Assembly: GCA_964484385.1 (NCBI GenBank)
Contig: CAZAFV010000006.1
Coordinates: 13,049-77,048, forward strand
Reading direction: 5' to 3'
DNA from: Poriferisodalis sp964484385
GTDB lineage: Bacteria > Actinomycetota > Acidimicrobiia > Acidimicrobiales > Poriferisodalaceae
Length of the DNA stretch: 64,000 nt
In this document: one piece after another, positions 8,474-17,129 of the stretch
How the letters are laid out: every line of letters starts with the position of its first letter
Position numbering within the stretch: position 1 is the stretch's first letter
Program-made: the position numbers and the translations under genes
Notes under the pieces: model-generated
What the model saw: the letters and a program-made list of their open reading frames with translations, nothing else
Database searches by the model: none
Told to the model about the DNA's origin: nothing

Positions 8474-9661
8474 ATGTTCAACAAACGATGGACGCGGATA
8501 TGTCTGTCGCTTCTCGCCGTCATGCTGCTCGCCGCCGCGTGCGGATCTGACGACGGCGACGACGCACAGCCGGAGCCCACAGCTGCGACCGAACCTGCAG
8601 CAGCAGATCAAGAGCCATCGGACGATGGCGACATGAACGACGACATGGGCGACGACATGGCCGAGCCCGAGATCCTGTGGACGGTGCCGGCCAACGGCAA
8701 CAGCGACGAGTGGGTGATCTGGGACTCGAACGACTGCGCCTACGTGACGGTCGACGAACACCCCGACATCTGGGAGCCCGAGGCGATCTCGTCGCACGGC
8801 GAACTCGTGGTCGGCTGGGGCGCGCAGGACACCATTAACGAAGTCAACATCTCAATGAACGCGAGCATGGACGAAGCTGCTGCACGAGCTGAAGTGGAGC
8901 TGGCCTCGGTCGACTACCAGTTCCCGAGCACCGCTGAACCCATCTCTGCAGCGCAGTCGATCGTCGTGCGCGAGCCCAGCGTGGTGGTCAGCAACAACCA
9001 GCTCGACGACGTGCTCGAGAGCGTCAACGAGATCTTCTTTGAAGCGTGCATTCCGGTCGTGCAGGTGGTGACCCAGTCTCCTGGCACCGTGCTGTTCGGC
9101 CCGAGCAACGCCGGCATGGGCGATCTGCAGGGTGAGCGCCTGGTGGCCTTCGCCAACGCACAGGGCTGGACGGCCGACAACACGATGCTGTTCGTCACGT
9201 TCTTCTCCCCCGCGGGCCCCGAAGTGGCGCTCCGGGCCTCGGTGTGCGCGGATGTCGTGCGTGAGGCCTTCCCGGGCATCTCCGAGGTCGAGCACGACAC
9301 CACCAGCACAACGTCGCTCGAGCTCCAGAACGCCTTCACCGACATGCTGACTGCGAATCCCGATGCTGAGAACATCCTCAGTTGCACTGTCGCCGATCTG
9401 TGGGCACTTGCGAACGCCGAGGCGCTGAAGGTTGCCGACCGTCATACGAACGCTGCGGTGACTGGCGTGAATGGCGGCTCTGCGGTGCTCGACGCGATCA
9501 TCGAGGGCGACACTGCCCTGGTCGGCTCGGTCGACCTCGGGGCGGCGCAATGGGGCGAGTACTGGATTCCGCTGGCGCAGGACATTGCGGCCGGCATTCC
9601 GGTGCCGACCGAAGTGTTCGCTCCGATCGTGATGCTGCCAGTCGAGCTGCCAGCGTCGTAA
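8474..9661 (+). CDS. Sugar ABC transporter substrate-binding lipoprotein
   Basis: Extracytoplasmic solute-binding protein of 395 residues, of the periplasmic-binding-protein type 1 (ribose/fructose-like) kind. It starts with a basic, hydrophobic signal peptide ending in the lipobox LAAAC, with Cys at 23 as the lipidated residue. An acidic disordered linker follows (DDMGDDM repeats). The ATG at 8474 has GGGAGGGAGA before it; the frame stays open upstream, but that part is not coding. It is the only binding protein in the locus and must serve the permease and ATPase encoded 7 kb away. The shared operator supports this. Confidence 0.87.
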   Translation: MFNKRWTRICLSLLAVMLLAAACGSDDGDDAQPEPTAATEPAAADQEPSDDGDMNDDMGDDMAEPEILWTVPANGNSDEWVIWDSNDCAYVTVDEHPDIWEPEAISSHGELVVGWGAQDTINEVNISMNASMDEAAARAEVELASVDYQFPSTAEPISAAQSIVVREPSVVVSNNQLDDVLESVNEIFFEACIPVVQVVTQSPGTVLFGPSNAGMGDLQGERLVAFANAQGWTADNTMLFVTFFSPAGPEVALRASVCADVVREAFPGISEVEHDTTSTTSLELQNAFTDMLTANPDAENILSCTVADLWALANAEALKVADRHTNAAVTGVNGGSAVLDAIIEGDTALVGSVDLGAAQWGEYWIPLAQDIAAGIPVPTEVFAPIVMLPVELPAS

Positions 9662-9679
9662 CCGCTCCCTCCGAGAGAG

Positions 9680-9722
9680 GATCGGACCCGTCTCGCCTTC
9701 CTCCCGCGAGACGGGTCCGATC
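9680..9722 (+). terminator. Rho-independent terminator of the binding-protein gene
   Basis: A 17-base perfect stem (left arm 9680-9696, right arm 9706-9722) closes a 9-base loop and is followed by TTCATTT. It begins 18 bases after the stop codon of the binding-protein gene. Confidence 0.8.
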
Positions 9723-9875
9723 TTCATTTCTGCTGCAGGCTGTCGCCCGTGGCCGGGCCGGGGCAAGCACCGAGCCCGTGGTTCCCTGAACCTTGTCAGG
9801 GTCCGCAACCGCTGGGCGCAGTGACACCCCGGGTCCGGCAACTCAGGGCCAGCAGTACATTTCGAGGGAGTCCCC

Positions 9876-9948
9876 GCCCTCGTAGCTCAGGGGATAGAGC
9901 GTCGGTTTCCTAAACCGTGCGTCGCAGGTTCGAATCCTGCCGAGGGCG
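9876..9948 (+). tRNA. tRNA-Arg, anticodon CCT
   Basis: A complete cloverleaf of 73 bases. The acceptor stem GCCCTCG/CGAGGGC is perfect. The D-arm is GCTC..GAGC and the T-arm is GCAGG-TTCGAAT-CCTGC. The anticodon loop TTCCTAA reads AGG codons. One T:T mismatch sits at the top of the anticodon stem. The 3' CCA is not encoded. It lies between a terminator and a convergent TetR gene. Confidence 0.93.
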
Positions 9949-9962
9949 CATGGACGGCCGGT

Positions 9963-10676
9963 TCAGGCGAGAAGCGTGTTCAGGGTCGAGGTGAGCACAG
10001 CCTTGGTCTCGGCGGCGGACAGGCCGCGGTGGCGGCGGAGGTAGTCGATCGAGTCCAGCTGGGTCAGCAGGTCGCCTGCGGTGAGCATTGTGTCGCCGTC
10101 TGCGGCCGTGCCTGACGTCGGCGTATCGGTCTCAGGCCGAGGCGAGCGCGATGCCGACTCGGGGGCGTCGGTCCCCGAGTCAGGCGTGCGGGCTTCGAGT
10201 TCGGGGGCGAACTGGAGCTTGAACTGCTGACGCATTTCGTGGCGGGTCGTGGCGAGCTGCTCGCTGATGCGGGGCAGCCGGTGGGCATGCGCCAGGGTCG
10301 CCCGGTATTCCGGGCCGACCGAGTCGTACAAGCGCAGGCGCATCGCCACGAAGTCATCGATGCGGCCCTCCAGCGGGCCCTGGCCGATGGCGTGCAGGCG
10401 TGTGAGGGGAGCGGTGCGCTCACGGTTGCGCCTGATCGTGGATTCGAGCAGCTCGCCCGGATCGGCGAAGTACCGGTACAGCGAGCGCAACGACAGTCCT
10501 GATCGGGCCGCCGCTTGCTCCATGGTCGGGAACAGCGACTCCTCGGCGAACATCTCGAGCACCACGTCGAGCACCGCATTGATGTTCCGCTCCCGCCGAG
10601 CCACCCGTCCGTCGGCCGGCGTCGCATCATCAGGCGGAGGGCCAGCCTCCACACCCGGTGGCACCCGGTGAGTCAT
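9963..10676 (-). CDS. TetR-family transcriptional regulator
   Basis: Regulator of 237 residues. An N-terminal TetR helix-turn-helix (MEQAAARSGLSLRSLYRYF) lies near residues 50-70, followed by a ligand-binding domain. A low-complexity Ser/Pro/Glu-rich stretch falls near residues 165-195. The ATG at 10676 is chosen because it overlaps the sulfatase stop in an ATGA junction; the open frame runs further upstream only as shadow sequence. It is the last gene of an SRPBCC - sulfatase/DJ-1 - TetR operon and probably controls it. The effector is unknown. Confidence 0.83.
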   Translation of the reverse strand: MTHRVPPGVEAGPPPDDATPADGRVARRERNINAVLDVVLEMFAEESLFPTMEQAAARSGLSLRSLYRYFADPGELLESTIRRNRERTAPLTRLHAIGQGPLEGRIDDFVAMRLRLYDSVGPEYRATLAHAHRLPRISEQLATTRHEMRQQFKLQFAPELEARTPDSGTDAPESASRSPRPETDTPTSGTAADGDTMLTAGDLLTQLDSIDYLRRHRGLSAAETKAVLTSTLNTLLA

Positions 10677-13300
10677 GACATGAGTCTCAGCATCTCGCGG
10701 GCCACCATCGGGGCGGCGTTCTGGTTCTGACCGGTCACGAGGTTGCCGTCGACGACCCAGTGGTTGGCCAAAGCGTCGCGGAACCGGGTCGTGCTCTCGA
10801 ACTGGGCGCCGGCCTTGCGCAGCTCGGTCTCGGGATGCTGGGGCGTGGCGGTGATGCCCAGCTCCCGGACTTGCTTGTCGGTCACCCCTGTCACCCTGCG
10901 GCCCGCCACCAGCAAGCTGCCGTCGGCGGCCTTCGCCTGGAGCAGTCCGAGCGGGCCGTGGCACACGCCACCGATGACTTTGCCGCGCTGGTTGGCCTCG
11001 GTGAGTTTGCGGCCGAGCTCCTCGGAGAACCCCAGGTCGAATGCGGCGCCCCAGCCGCCCGCCAGGAAGATGATCGAGTAGGCGGCGATGTCGACCTCGC
11101 CGATGGCGAGCGAGTCGTTCACCTTGGCCTTGAACTCGTCGTCGGCCAGGAATCGGTCGCAGGCCTCGGTGCGCAGCGGGGCACGCACCGACTGGGGATC
11201 CACCGGGACGACTCCCCCTGCGGGGCTGGCGACATCGACCGTCATGCCGGCATCGGCGAAGGCGTAGTACGGCACGGTCATCTCGCTGGCGAACACGCCG
11301 GTCGGCTTGCCGATGTCGAGCACGCCATGGTTCGTCGCCACAACCAGCGCCCGCCGCCCGGCGCCGTCGGCGTCAGTCGTCTCGGTGTCGTCGGGGTGCA
11401 TGCCGAGCCGCTGCAGCACCTTGCGCAGCGCACGAGCCGGCGGCGGCACTCTCTTCAAAGCGGAACCCGTCTTGGCCGGGATGGGGCTGGGCGTTCGGGT
11501 GGCGTACGGCCATGGCTGGTTGCGTCCGGGCACGGCGCGGGCCCGCTGGTCGGCCAGACGCTCGGTCATCTCTGCGAACACCTCCTGCGCGCTGGGGTCC
11601 GCCCAGCGGTTGTGCATCTCGATCGGGTCAGCGTCGAGGTCGTACAGCTCCCACTGATCGGGCAGCGGCTCGGTGCGGTACACCTCTCCCACAGGGCCGT
11701 CGGCCGCCAGATGCCGCACGCCTGGCTCGGTCCACGTCGCCGGATCGTCGAACGTGCGCACGATCTTCCACAGATGGCCCGCGTCGTCGTCCCCGGCCCC
11801 GTCCGTATCTCTGCCCCCGCCCGCGCCGCCGGCCCCACTCCCGGCCGTGCCTCCGGCCCCGGCCACCCGGCAGACCAGGCTCTCGAAGTTGGCACCCACA
11901 TGGGCGGGCACCTGGATGCGCAGCGGCGGCGGCGTCCTGCCCATCCGGCGAGCCATCCCGCTGGCCCCCGAGTCGCCCTCGGGCATGTTGTCGCGGGCGA
12001 GCAGATAGACGGCGCGGTCCCGGTCGGGCTCGGCGTCGCCATCGACCACATCCATCAAGTCGCGCCCGGGCAGCGGGTGCACCTCGGTGTGGCTGGCGCG
12101 CAGCTCCTCGGCCGCCGACGCCGCATCGATCCCCGCCGCCGACAGCAGCGTCGGCACCAGATCGACGTGCGACGTGGGCGCATCGACAGCCCGTCCAGCC
12201 GTCGCCTTCGAGCCCACCCGGACGATCACGAACGGCACCCGCGTCGCCTCGTCGTACAGGTTGAACCACTTCTGATGCAGCCCGCCGTGGGCGCCCAACA
12301 GCTCGCCATGATCCGACGTGCGCACGAGCACCGCGTCAGACGAGCCGCCCTCTGTCACTGCACGGCGCACCCGGTCGAGCGGGCCGTCGACCTCGGCATG
12401 GAGCCGGTAGTACAGGCTGCGGTACTCGGCTGCGTGGTTCCGATACACCCGCTCGACCACCGGCGTCAGCCCGTAGGTGGTCGGGTACGACGCCCGGTAG
12501 GCAATCTGCGCTGCGGGCTTGGTCGACAGATCCTCGTCGTCGGTCGGCGACGCCGGGATCGGCGGCGGCTCGGCAGCAGTCAACGAGATCTCGCTGCGAC
12601 GCAGCCACGCCGGGCCGAGCCACACCGGCGCGAACACGATGTCATGGGGGTTGACGAAGCTGGCCACCAGCAGGAACGGCCGAAGCGCCGCCGCCTCACC
12701 GGCCCGCCGGCGTGCGTACCGGTCTTCCAGCCACGCCACCACCCGGTCAGCGAACAGGCGGTCGCGCACGAGGCCGCTGTTGGCCAGCGCGGCGCCATGT
12801 GGTTCAGGCCCGATCCAGCCGGAGAATCCGAACTCGTCGAGCGGGTCAGCGTCGAGATACGCCTGCACGGCGTCGCCGTCGACGGCGCCCTCGTCGTCGT
12901 TGGTTGCCAGCGGGGCACCCGCAGCGTCGGCCAGGTCGGCATGGCTCATGTGCCACTTGCCCTGGTAGTGCGTGTCGTAGCCGCCGGCCCGGAACCAGTG
13001 GCCCAGCGTGGGCACCTCGCCCGGCCGCAGCCAGCGCATCCGGCTGTCGTCGGCCATCTTGCCGAGACCATTCGTCTGGGTGACGCCGTGCACATCGGGG
13101 TACTGGCCGGTGAACAGCGTGGGCCGGCTCGGCACGCAGGCCAGCGAGCCGGTGTAGTGGCGGCCGAACGACACGCCATGCTCTGTAAACCAGGCAGCGC
13201 CCAGACTCTGGCGCCAAGCACTGACCTCGGCCGGCTCGTAGGGAGGCGCGGCCCGCTCCTGGTCGGTCATCAAGATCACGACGTCGGGCCGAGCGTTCAT
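10673..13300 (-). CDS. Sulfatase fused to a DJ-1/PfpI-family domain
   Basis: An 875-residue two-domain protein. Residues about 1-590 form a sulfatase/alkaline-phosphatase-fold domain. The formylglycine signature CVPSR starts at Cys55, with GKWH and SDHGE further on as metal and substrate motifs. It should hydrolyse sulfate or phosphate esters after the Cys is oxidised. Residues about 640-875 form a DJ-1/PfpI (Hsp31-like) domain with nucleophile Cys780-His781 in GGVCHGP. No signal peptide is seen, so it is probably cytoplasmic. A Gly/Asp/Ala-rich insertion lies near residue 480. It shares ATGA overlaps with both neighbours. I know of no common fusion of this kind; the joint function is open. 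Confidence 0.82.
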   Translation of the reverse strand: MNARPDVVILMTDQERAAPPYEPAEVSAWRQSLGAAWFTEHGVSFGRHYTGSLACVPSRPTLFTGQYPDVHGVTQTNGLGKMADDSRMRWLRPGEVPTLGHWFRAGGYDTHYQGKWHMSHADLADAAGAPLATNDDEGAVDGDAVQAYLDADPLDEFGFSGWIGPEPHGAALANSGLVRDRLFADRVVAWLEDRYARRRAGEAAALRPFLLVASFVNPHDIVFAPVWLGPAWLRRSEISLTAAEPPPIPASPTDDEDLSTKPAAQIAYRASYPTTYGLTPVVERVYRNHAAEYRSLYYRLHAEVDGPLDRVRRAVTEGGSSDAVLVRTSDHGELLGAHGGLHQKWFNLYDEATRVPFVIVRVGSKATAGRAVDAPTSHVDLVPTLLSAAGIDAASAAEELRASHTEVHPLPGRDLMDVVDGDAEPDRDRAVYLLARDNMPEGDSGASGMARRMGRTPPPLRIQVPAHVGANFESLVCRVAGAGGTAGSGAGGAGGGRDTDGAGDDDAGHLWKIVRTFDDPATWTEPGVRHLAADGPVGEVYRTEPLPDQWELYDLDADPIEMHNRWADPSAQEVFAEMTERLADQRARAVPGRNQPWPYATRTPSPIPAKTGSALKRVPPPARALRKVLQRLGMHPDDTETTDADGAGRRALVVATNHGVLDIGKPTGVFASEMTVPYYAFADAGMTVDVASPAGGVVPVDPQSVRAPLRTEACDRFLADDEFKAKVNDSLAIGEVDIAAYSIIFLAGGWGAAFDLGFSEELGRKLTEANQRGKVIGGVCHGPLGLLQAKAADGSLLVAGRRVTGVTDKQVRELGITATPQHPETELRKAGAQFESTTRFRDALANHWVVDGNLVTGQNQNAAPMVAREMLRLMS

Positions 13301-13740
13301 CGAGCGGCCTTTCGCAGGTGATCGTCGAGTCCGTGCAGCATCTGGTTCGACACCTTCGAGAGTGGACGGGTCAGCGCCTGCGCCACCAGCTTCTGCGGCG
13401 GGCGCGACCCGACGTCCACCGAACTGGTCAGCGTGACCTCAGTCGAGCCATCCCCGCTGTCGAGCTGCCAGCTGTTGCGCAGCGTCCGGATGGCCGGCGG
13501 CAGTCCTTCCACGATGTAGCTGAGCCGTTCGCCGTCGACCCACTCGACCACCTCTTCGAGCAAGGTCCTGCGGCCAGACTGGATCCGGCGCACGGCGCCC
13601 ACGCCGTCCCGCTGGGTGCTCAGCAGGCACGAGTGGTCGACGTTCGGCGCCCAGCGTGCGATCTCGCCGAAGTCCGCCAGCACCGCCCACACCTCGGCCG
13701 CAGATGCCGGAATGGCCAGCGTGGCCGAGGTCTCGCTCAC
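13297..13740 (-). CDS. SRPBCC-family (polyketide cyclase/START-like) protein
   Basis: A 147-residue helix-grip-fold protein of the PYR/PYL/Bet v1-like superfamily, which binds hydrophobic ligands. The family pattern is visible as PASAAEVWAVLADFGEIARWAP near the start and a C-terminal long helix. The GTG at 13740 puts the start directly before the conserved first strand; an upstream ATG at 13836 would add unrelated residues. The stop overlaps the sulfatase start by 4 nt, so this is the first gene of that operon. Its ligand is unknown. Confidence 0.78.
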   Translation of the reverse strand: MSETSATLAIPASAAEVWAVLADFGEIARWAPNVDHSCLLSTQRDGVGAVRRIQSGRRTLLEEVVEWVDGERLSYIVEGLPPAIRTLRNSWQLDSGDGSTEVTLTSSVDVGSRPPQKLVAQALTRPLSKVSNQMLHGLDDHLRKAAR

Positions 13741-13862
13741 GCCGCCCACCCTAGCCCCGGCCGCATCAATTGTCGTACAGACTGGCACTTGTTTCGCCCG
13801 TTCACATCTGCGGCTGGTCGCCACTCGGGGCAACATTGGGCCCCAGCGAATCGGAGAACCCC

Positions 13863-14888
13863 ATGCACGTCAGCGCCACCCTGCCCCAGCACAACCTGCG
13901 AGCCGTGCCCGATGAGGTGCGGCGCATCGAGGCCGACGGCTACGACGGCGTCGTCACCTTCGAAAACCGGCACGAGCCGTTCATCCCGCTGGGCATCGCA
14001 GCCGTGCACAGCGAGCGGGTACGGCTCGCCACCAGCGTGGCCATCAGCTTCCCCCGCAGCCCCATGGTGACGGCGTCGACCGCGTGGGACCTGCAGGCGG
14101 CCTCGGACGGGCGGTTCGTGCTCGGCATCGGCAGCCAGGTCAAGGGGCACAACGAGCGGCGCTTCAGCGTGCCGTGGTCGGCGCCGGCGCCCCGCATGGC
14201 CGAGTACGTGCAGGCGATCCGGGCCATCTGGCATACATGGTCCACCGGCGAGAAGCTGAGCTACGAGGGCGAGCACTACCAGTTCTCGCTGATGACGCCG
14301 AACTTCACGCCCGAGCCGATCGACGCAACGCCGCCGATCATGATCGCCGCGGTGGGGCCGGCCATGCTGCGGGTGGCCGGCCAGCACTGCGACGGCGTGC
14401 GCCTGCACGGCTTCTGCACGCCGGATTACTTGAGACGCGAGGTGATGCCCGAGCTGCAGACCGGCCTCGACCGAGCCGGGCGCAGTCGCAGCGACTTCTG
14501 GATCACCGGCGGCGGGTTCATCTGCACCGGCCCCGACGACGAGACCGTGGACCGCATGGTCGAGTGGGTGCGCTACCGGATCGGCTTCTATGGCAGCACC
14601 CGGGCGTACTGGCCGGTGCTCGAGCAGCACGATTTGGGCGACCTTGGCGAGAAGCTGAATCATCTCTCCCGCAACGACGGCTGGGGCGAGATGGCCGGCT
14701 GCGTCGACGACGATGTGGTGCGGCTGTTCGCCGCCGTGGGGCGTCATGACCAGATCGCCGGCGCCATTGCGGATCATTTCGACGGGCTGGTCGACGAGGT
14801 CAACGCCAGCGTCGCGATGGACATCGGCGCCGACCTGCCGCCCGACGTGATCCAGGACATCCAGGCCATCGCCACCGACGGCAGCTGA
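13863..14888 (+). CDS. LLM-class, F420-type oxidoreductase
   Basis: A 341-residue luciferase-like TIM-barrel oxidoreductase, probably using F420 or flavin. Recognisable family segments are AADGYDGVVTFENRHE near the N-terminus, ERVRLATSVAI, and DGRFVLGIGSQV near residue 85. The ATG at 13863 has GGAGA before it. It is transcribed divergently from the SRPBCC operon, with about 120 bases between them. A NIPSNAP-like gene follows after 57 bases and may be co-transcribed. The substrate is not evident. Confidence 0.85.
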   Translation: MHVSATLPQHNLRAVPDEVRRIEADGYDGVVTFENRHEPFIPLGIAAVHSERVRLATSVAISFPRSPMVTASTAWDLQAASDGRFVLGIGSQVKGHNERRFSVPWSAPAPRMAEYVQAIRAIWHTWSTGEKLSYEGEHYQFSLMTPNFTPEPIDATPPIMIAAVGPAMLRVAGQHCDGVRLHGFCTPDYLRREVMPELQTGLDRAGRSRSDFWITGGGFICTGPDDETVDRMVEWVRYRIGFYGSTRAYWPVLEQHDLGDLGEKLNHLSRNDGWGEMAGCVDDDVVRLFAAVGRHDQIAGAIADHFDGLVDEVNASVAMDIGADLPPDVIQDIQAIATDGS

Positions 14889-14945
14889 GCTTCATGTCAC
14901 AGGCCCCTGCAAGACTGCGTCTCGCAGGCAACGAAAGGAACTGCC

Positions 14946-15296
14946 ATGTCAGAAGCAATCGTGGAAGTCCGCGACTACACCATCGATCCGGAGTGGTTCG
15001 AGGCGTACAAGCAGTGGGCCGCCGAGCACGCAGCGCCGTGGCTGCGAGAGAACCTCGACGTCATCGACTTCTGGGTCGACGATGGTCACGAGCCCGAGGT
15101 CGCCGGGTCGGATCCGCAGGTGTCACCGCACGGCCAGCCGAACGTGTGCTGGATCATCCGATGGCCCAGCCGTGAAGCCCGCGAGGAGGGCTTCAGGTCA
15201 CAGCTCAGCGGCCCCGAGTGGCAGGCGATCTGGGCGAAGCACCCCAACCCGAACGCCTACCTCCACCTCAACGTGCGCTTCATGACCGCCGCCTAG
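14946..15296 (+). CDS. NIPSNAP-like small ferredoxin-fold protein
   Basis: A 116-residue protein resembling the NIPSNAP/dimeric alpha-beta-barrel group. It opens with a strand containing VEVRDYTI, then FEAYKQW, and has a conserved-looking WPSREAREEGF helix in the second half. GAAAGGAA precedes the ATG. It follows the LLM oxidoreductase and converges on the amidohydrolase operon. Such proteins often bind or convert small aromatics in catabolic clusters, but no specific activity is supported here. Confidence 0.7.
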   Translation: MSEAIVEVRDYTIDPEWFEAYKQWAAEHAAPWLRENLDVIDFWVDDGHEPEVAGSDPQVSPHGQPNVCWIIRWPSREAREEGFRSQLSGPEWQAIWAKHPNPNAYLHLNVRFMTAA

Positions 15297-15378
15297 CCGA
15301 GCCGACAGCATGACCTAACCGCGTGACGGCAGCGGGAAGCCACCTGCTCGGTGACGGCGGCTTGAGAGCTGTCTGAGG

Positions 15379-16557
15379 TCAGTATTCGCGCAGCACATTG
15401 GAGCGAGCTACTTGCACTGCACGGGTGGTGGGCGGCGTGTTGCGGCTGCGGCCGACGAATCGGGGCACACCGTCGGTGATCACGGCGCCGACCGCGACCA
15501 TGTCGCCGTTCTTCATGGCGTCGAGCGCGGTGTCTTTGGTGCCGCCGAGCGGGGCGTCGATCACGATCAGGTCGGCATCGCGGCCCGGGGCGATCAAGCC
15601 GTTGTTCAGCCCGAACATCTGAGCCACGTTGCCGGTGGCGGCGCCGATCAGGTGAGTCACGTCTAGGTCGCTCACTGCCGCCATGTGGATGATCGTATAG
15701 AGCATCCCGAGCGGCATGATCCCGCTGCCGGTGGGGGTGTCGGTGCCGATGAGCAGGCGGTCGAAGGCGTCGTGGCGGTGGGCTGCTTCGGCGGCGAGGA
15801 TGCCGGTGCGCAGGTTGCCCGCAGCGCACACCTGCATGCCCATCCCGGTCGGGGCGATCATGTCGTAGTAGCGGTCTTCGATGGCGACCGGGCCGCCGTT
15901 GATGTGGAACGAGATGTCGGGATTGATGTCGAGCACGTCCTCGCCGGTCACCGGGAACGTGCCGGGGATCGAGCAGCCGCCGGTGTGCAGCGTCGTCATC
16001 AGCCCTGCTGCCTTGGCCATAGCGACGAGCTCGACGTAGTCCTTGGCGCTGTCGACGGCACCGAAGCCAGCTTTGGAAAGCCACACGCCGTCGGCTCGCA
16101 CGGCCGCGAAGTCGTCCGGCCCGAGCCCCGGCTCGAGCAGCAGTGATCCGGCATGGACCCGCATGCCACCCGGTCGGAAGTTCTCGTAGCACTTGTGCGC
16201 GGCGACTGCGAGCGCCTTCACGCCGGCAAGGTCGTGGGGGCGGCCGGGGATGTGCACTTCGCCGGCTGACAGCACGGTGGTGGTGCCCCCGTGGAGGTAG
16301 CTCTCGAGGTAGCCGATCGTGTTCTGGCGGGGCGTGAAATCGCCGAACGCCACGTGCACATGCGAGTCGATCAGGCCCGGCGCCACCGTCGCGCCGGCCG
16401 CATCGATCACCACATCGCATGACCCGAGATCTGCGTCAACGGCGGCACCCACACCGACGATCAGCCCGCCGTCGCTCACGACCGTGTCGGCATCGACAAA
16501 CGGCTCACGCCAGTCCCCCGAGAGCACCACGCCGATATTGGTGATTGCCGTCCGCAT
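15379..16557 (-). CDS. Enamidase-like amidohydrolase
   Basis: Metal-dependent TIM-barrel amidohydrolase of 392 residues. The first metal motif is DSHVHV near residue 64. The body carries LHTGGCSIPG and HINGGP. The C-terminal strand includes APGRDADL and SRNTPP. From memory, these segments closely resemble the enamidase of Eubacterium barkeri nicotinate fermentation, which opens a six-membered lactam. Related amidohydrolases act on imides and hydantoins. The gene is the last of an HpaB-like - AA_synth - amidohydrolase operon. Its start shares one base with the previous stop (TGATG). Hydrolysis of a cyclic amide after oxygenation is a reasonable inference. Confidence 0.75.
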   Translation of the reverse strand: MRTAITNIGVVLSGDWREPFVDADTVVSDGGLIVGVGAAVDADLGSCDVVIDAAGATVAPGLIDSHVHVAFGDFTPRQNTIGYLESYLHGGTTTVLSAGEVHIPGRPHDLAGVKALAVAAHKCYENFRPGGMRVHAGSLLLEPGLGPDDFAAVRADGVWLSKAGFGAVDSAKDYVELVAMAKAAGLMTTLHTGGCSIPGTFPVTGEDVLDINPDISFHINGGPVAIEDRYYDMIAPTGMGMQVCAAGNLRTGILAAEAAHRHDAFDRLLIGTDTPTGSGIMPLGMLYTIIHMAAVSDLDVTHLIGAATGNVAQMFGLNNGLIAPGRDADLIVIDAPLGGTKDTALDAMKNGDMVAVGAVITDGVPRFVGRSRNTPPTTRAVQVARSNVLREY

Positions 16558-17129
16558 CAGGTCAGACCGTCCTCGCCGGTGGCGTCGTCGATGCTGAGGC
16601 CGCCGACCCGATGATGCGGCCGACCTCGGTTGGCGAAGCAGCAGATCACCGCGATCTCGTCGGGCAGCGGGGCGTCGTGCAGGGTGATGCTCATGGCGTC
16701 GTAGTGCGAGCGCACATACAACGCATCCTTGTACGCGAGCGGGATGTCGATGGACGCCCCAGGCTGCGCGCGCTTGGTCGTCGACGAGATCCAGGCCGCG
16801 CCGCCGCCGGCTGCCTTTCGCAGCACGTTGCCGTAGGGCGTGGTTAGCAGCGCCACGCCGTGCTCCTGCTCGCCGTCGAGGCCCACGATGGCCGCCTTGC
16901 CGTAGCTCTCGATCGAGTACGGCTTCATCTGCTCCACCGCCAACCCGGCGATCTCTTTGCCGAGCTCGACGCTCGCCTCGTAGTACGGCGACAGGTCATG
17001 AATCCGCTTCCCGGCGTACTCGTTGCGGACCACCGCCACCACGGCCACCTTGCGCAGCACCGGATCGACCTCGGCACCGGCCTCCAGGCGGGTGTCCTCG
17101 ACATAGGTCAGCATCTTGCGAATCTCCAT
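16557..17129 (-). CDS. AA_synth (DUF1185) family protein
   Basis: A 190-residue protein of the PF06684 family, which has no firmly known function despite its name. Family-like segments are EIRKMLTYVEDTRLEAG at the start and a conserved IVGLDGEQEHG in the middle. One-base overlaps (TGATG) at both ends bind it tightly to the monooxygenase and amidohydrolase genes. The strong linkage suggests a step on an oxygenated or ring-opened intermediate. Confidence 0.75.
   Translation of the reverse strand: MEIRKMLTYVEDTRLEAGAEVDPVLRKVAVVAVVRNEYAGKRIHDLSPYYEASVELGKEIAGLAVEQMKPYSIESYGKAAIVGLDGEQEHGVALLTTPYGNVLRKAAGGGAAWISSTTKRAQPGASIDIPLAYKDALYVRSHYDAMSITLHDAPLPDEIAVICCFANRGRPHHRVGGLSIDDATGEDGLT

Noticed and set aside
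10760..13321. An 853-codon open frame on the plus strand
   Set aside because: It is antisense to the sulfatase/DJ-1 gene, and its translation shows no family pattern.
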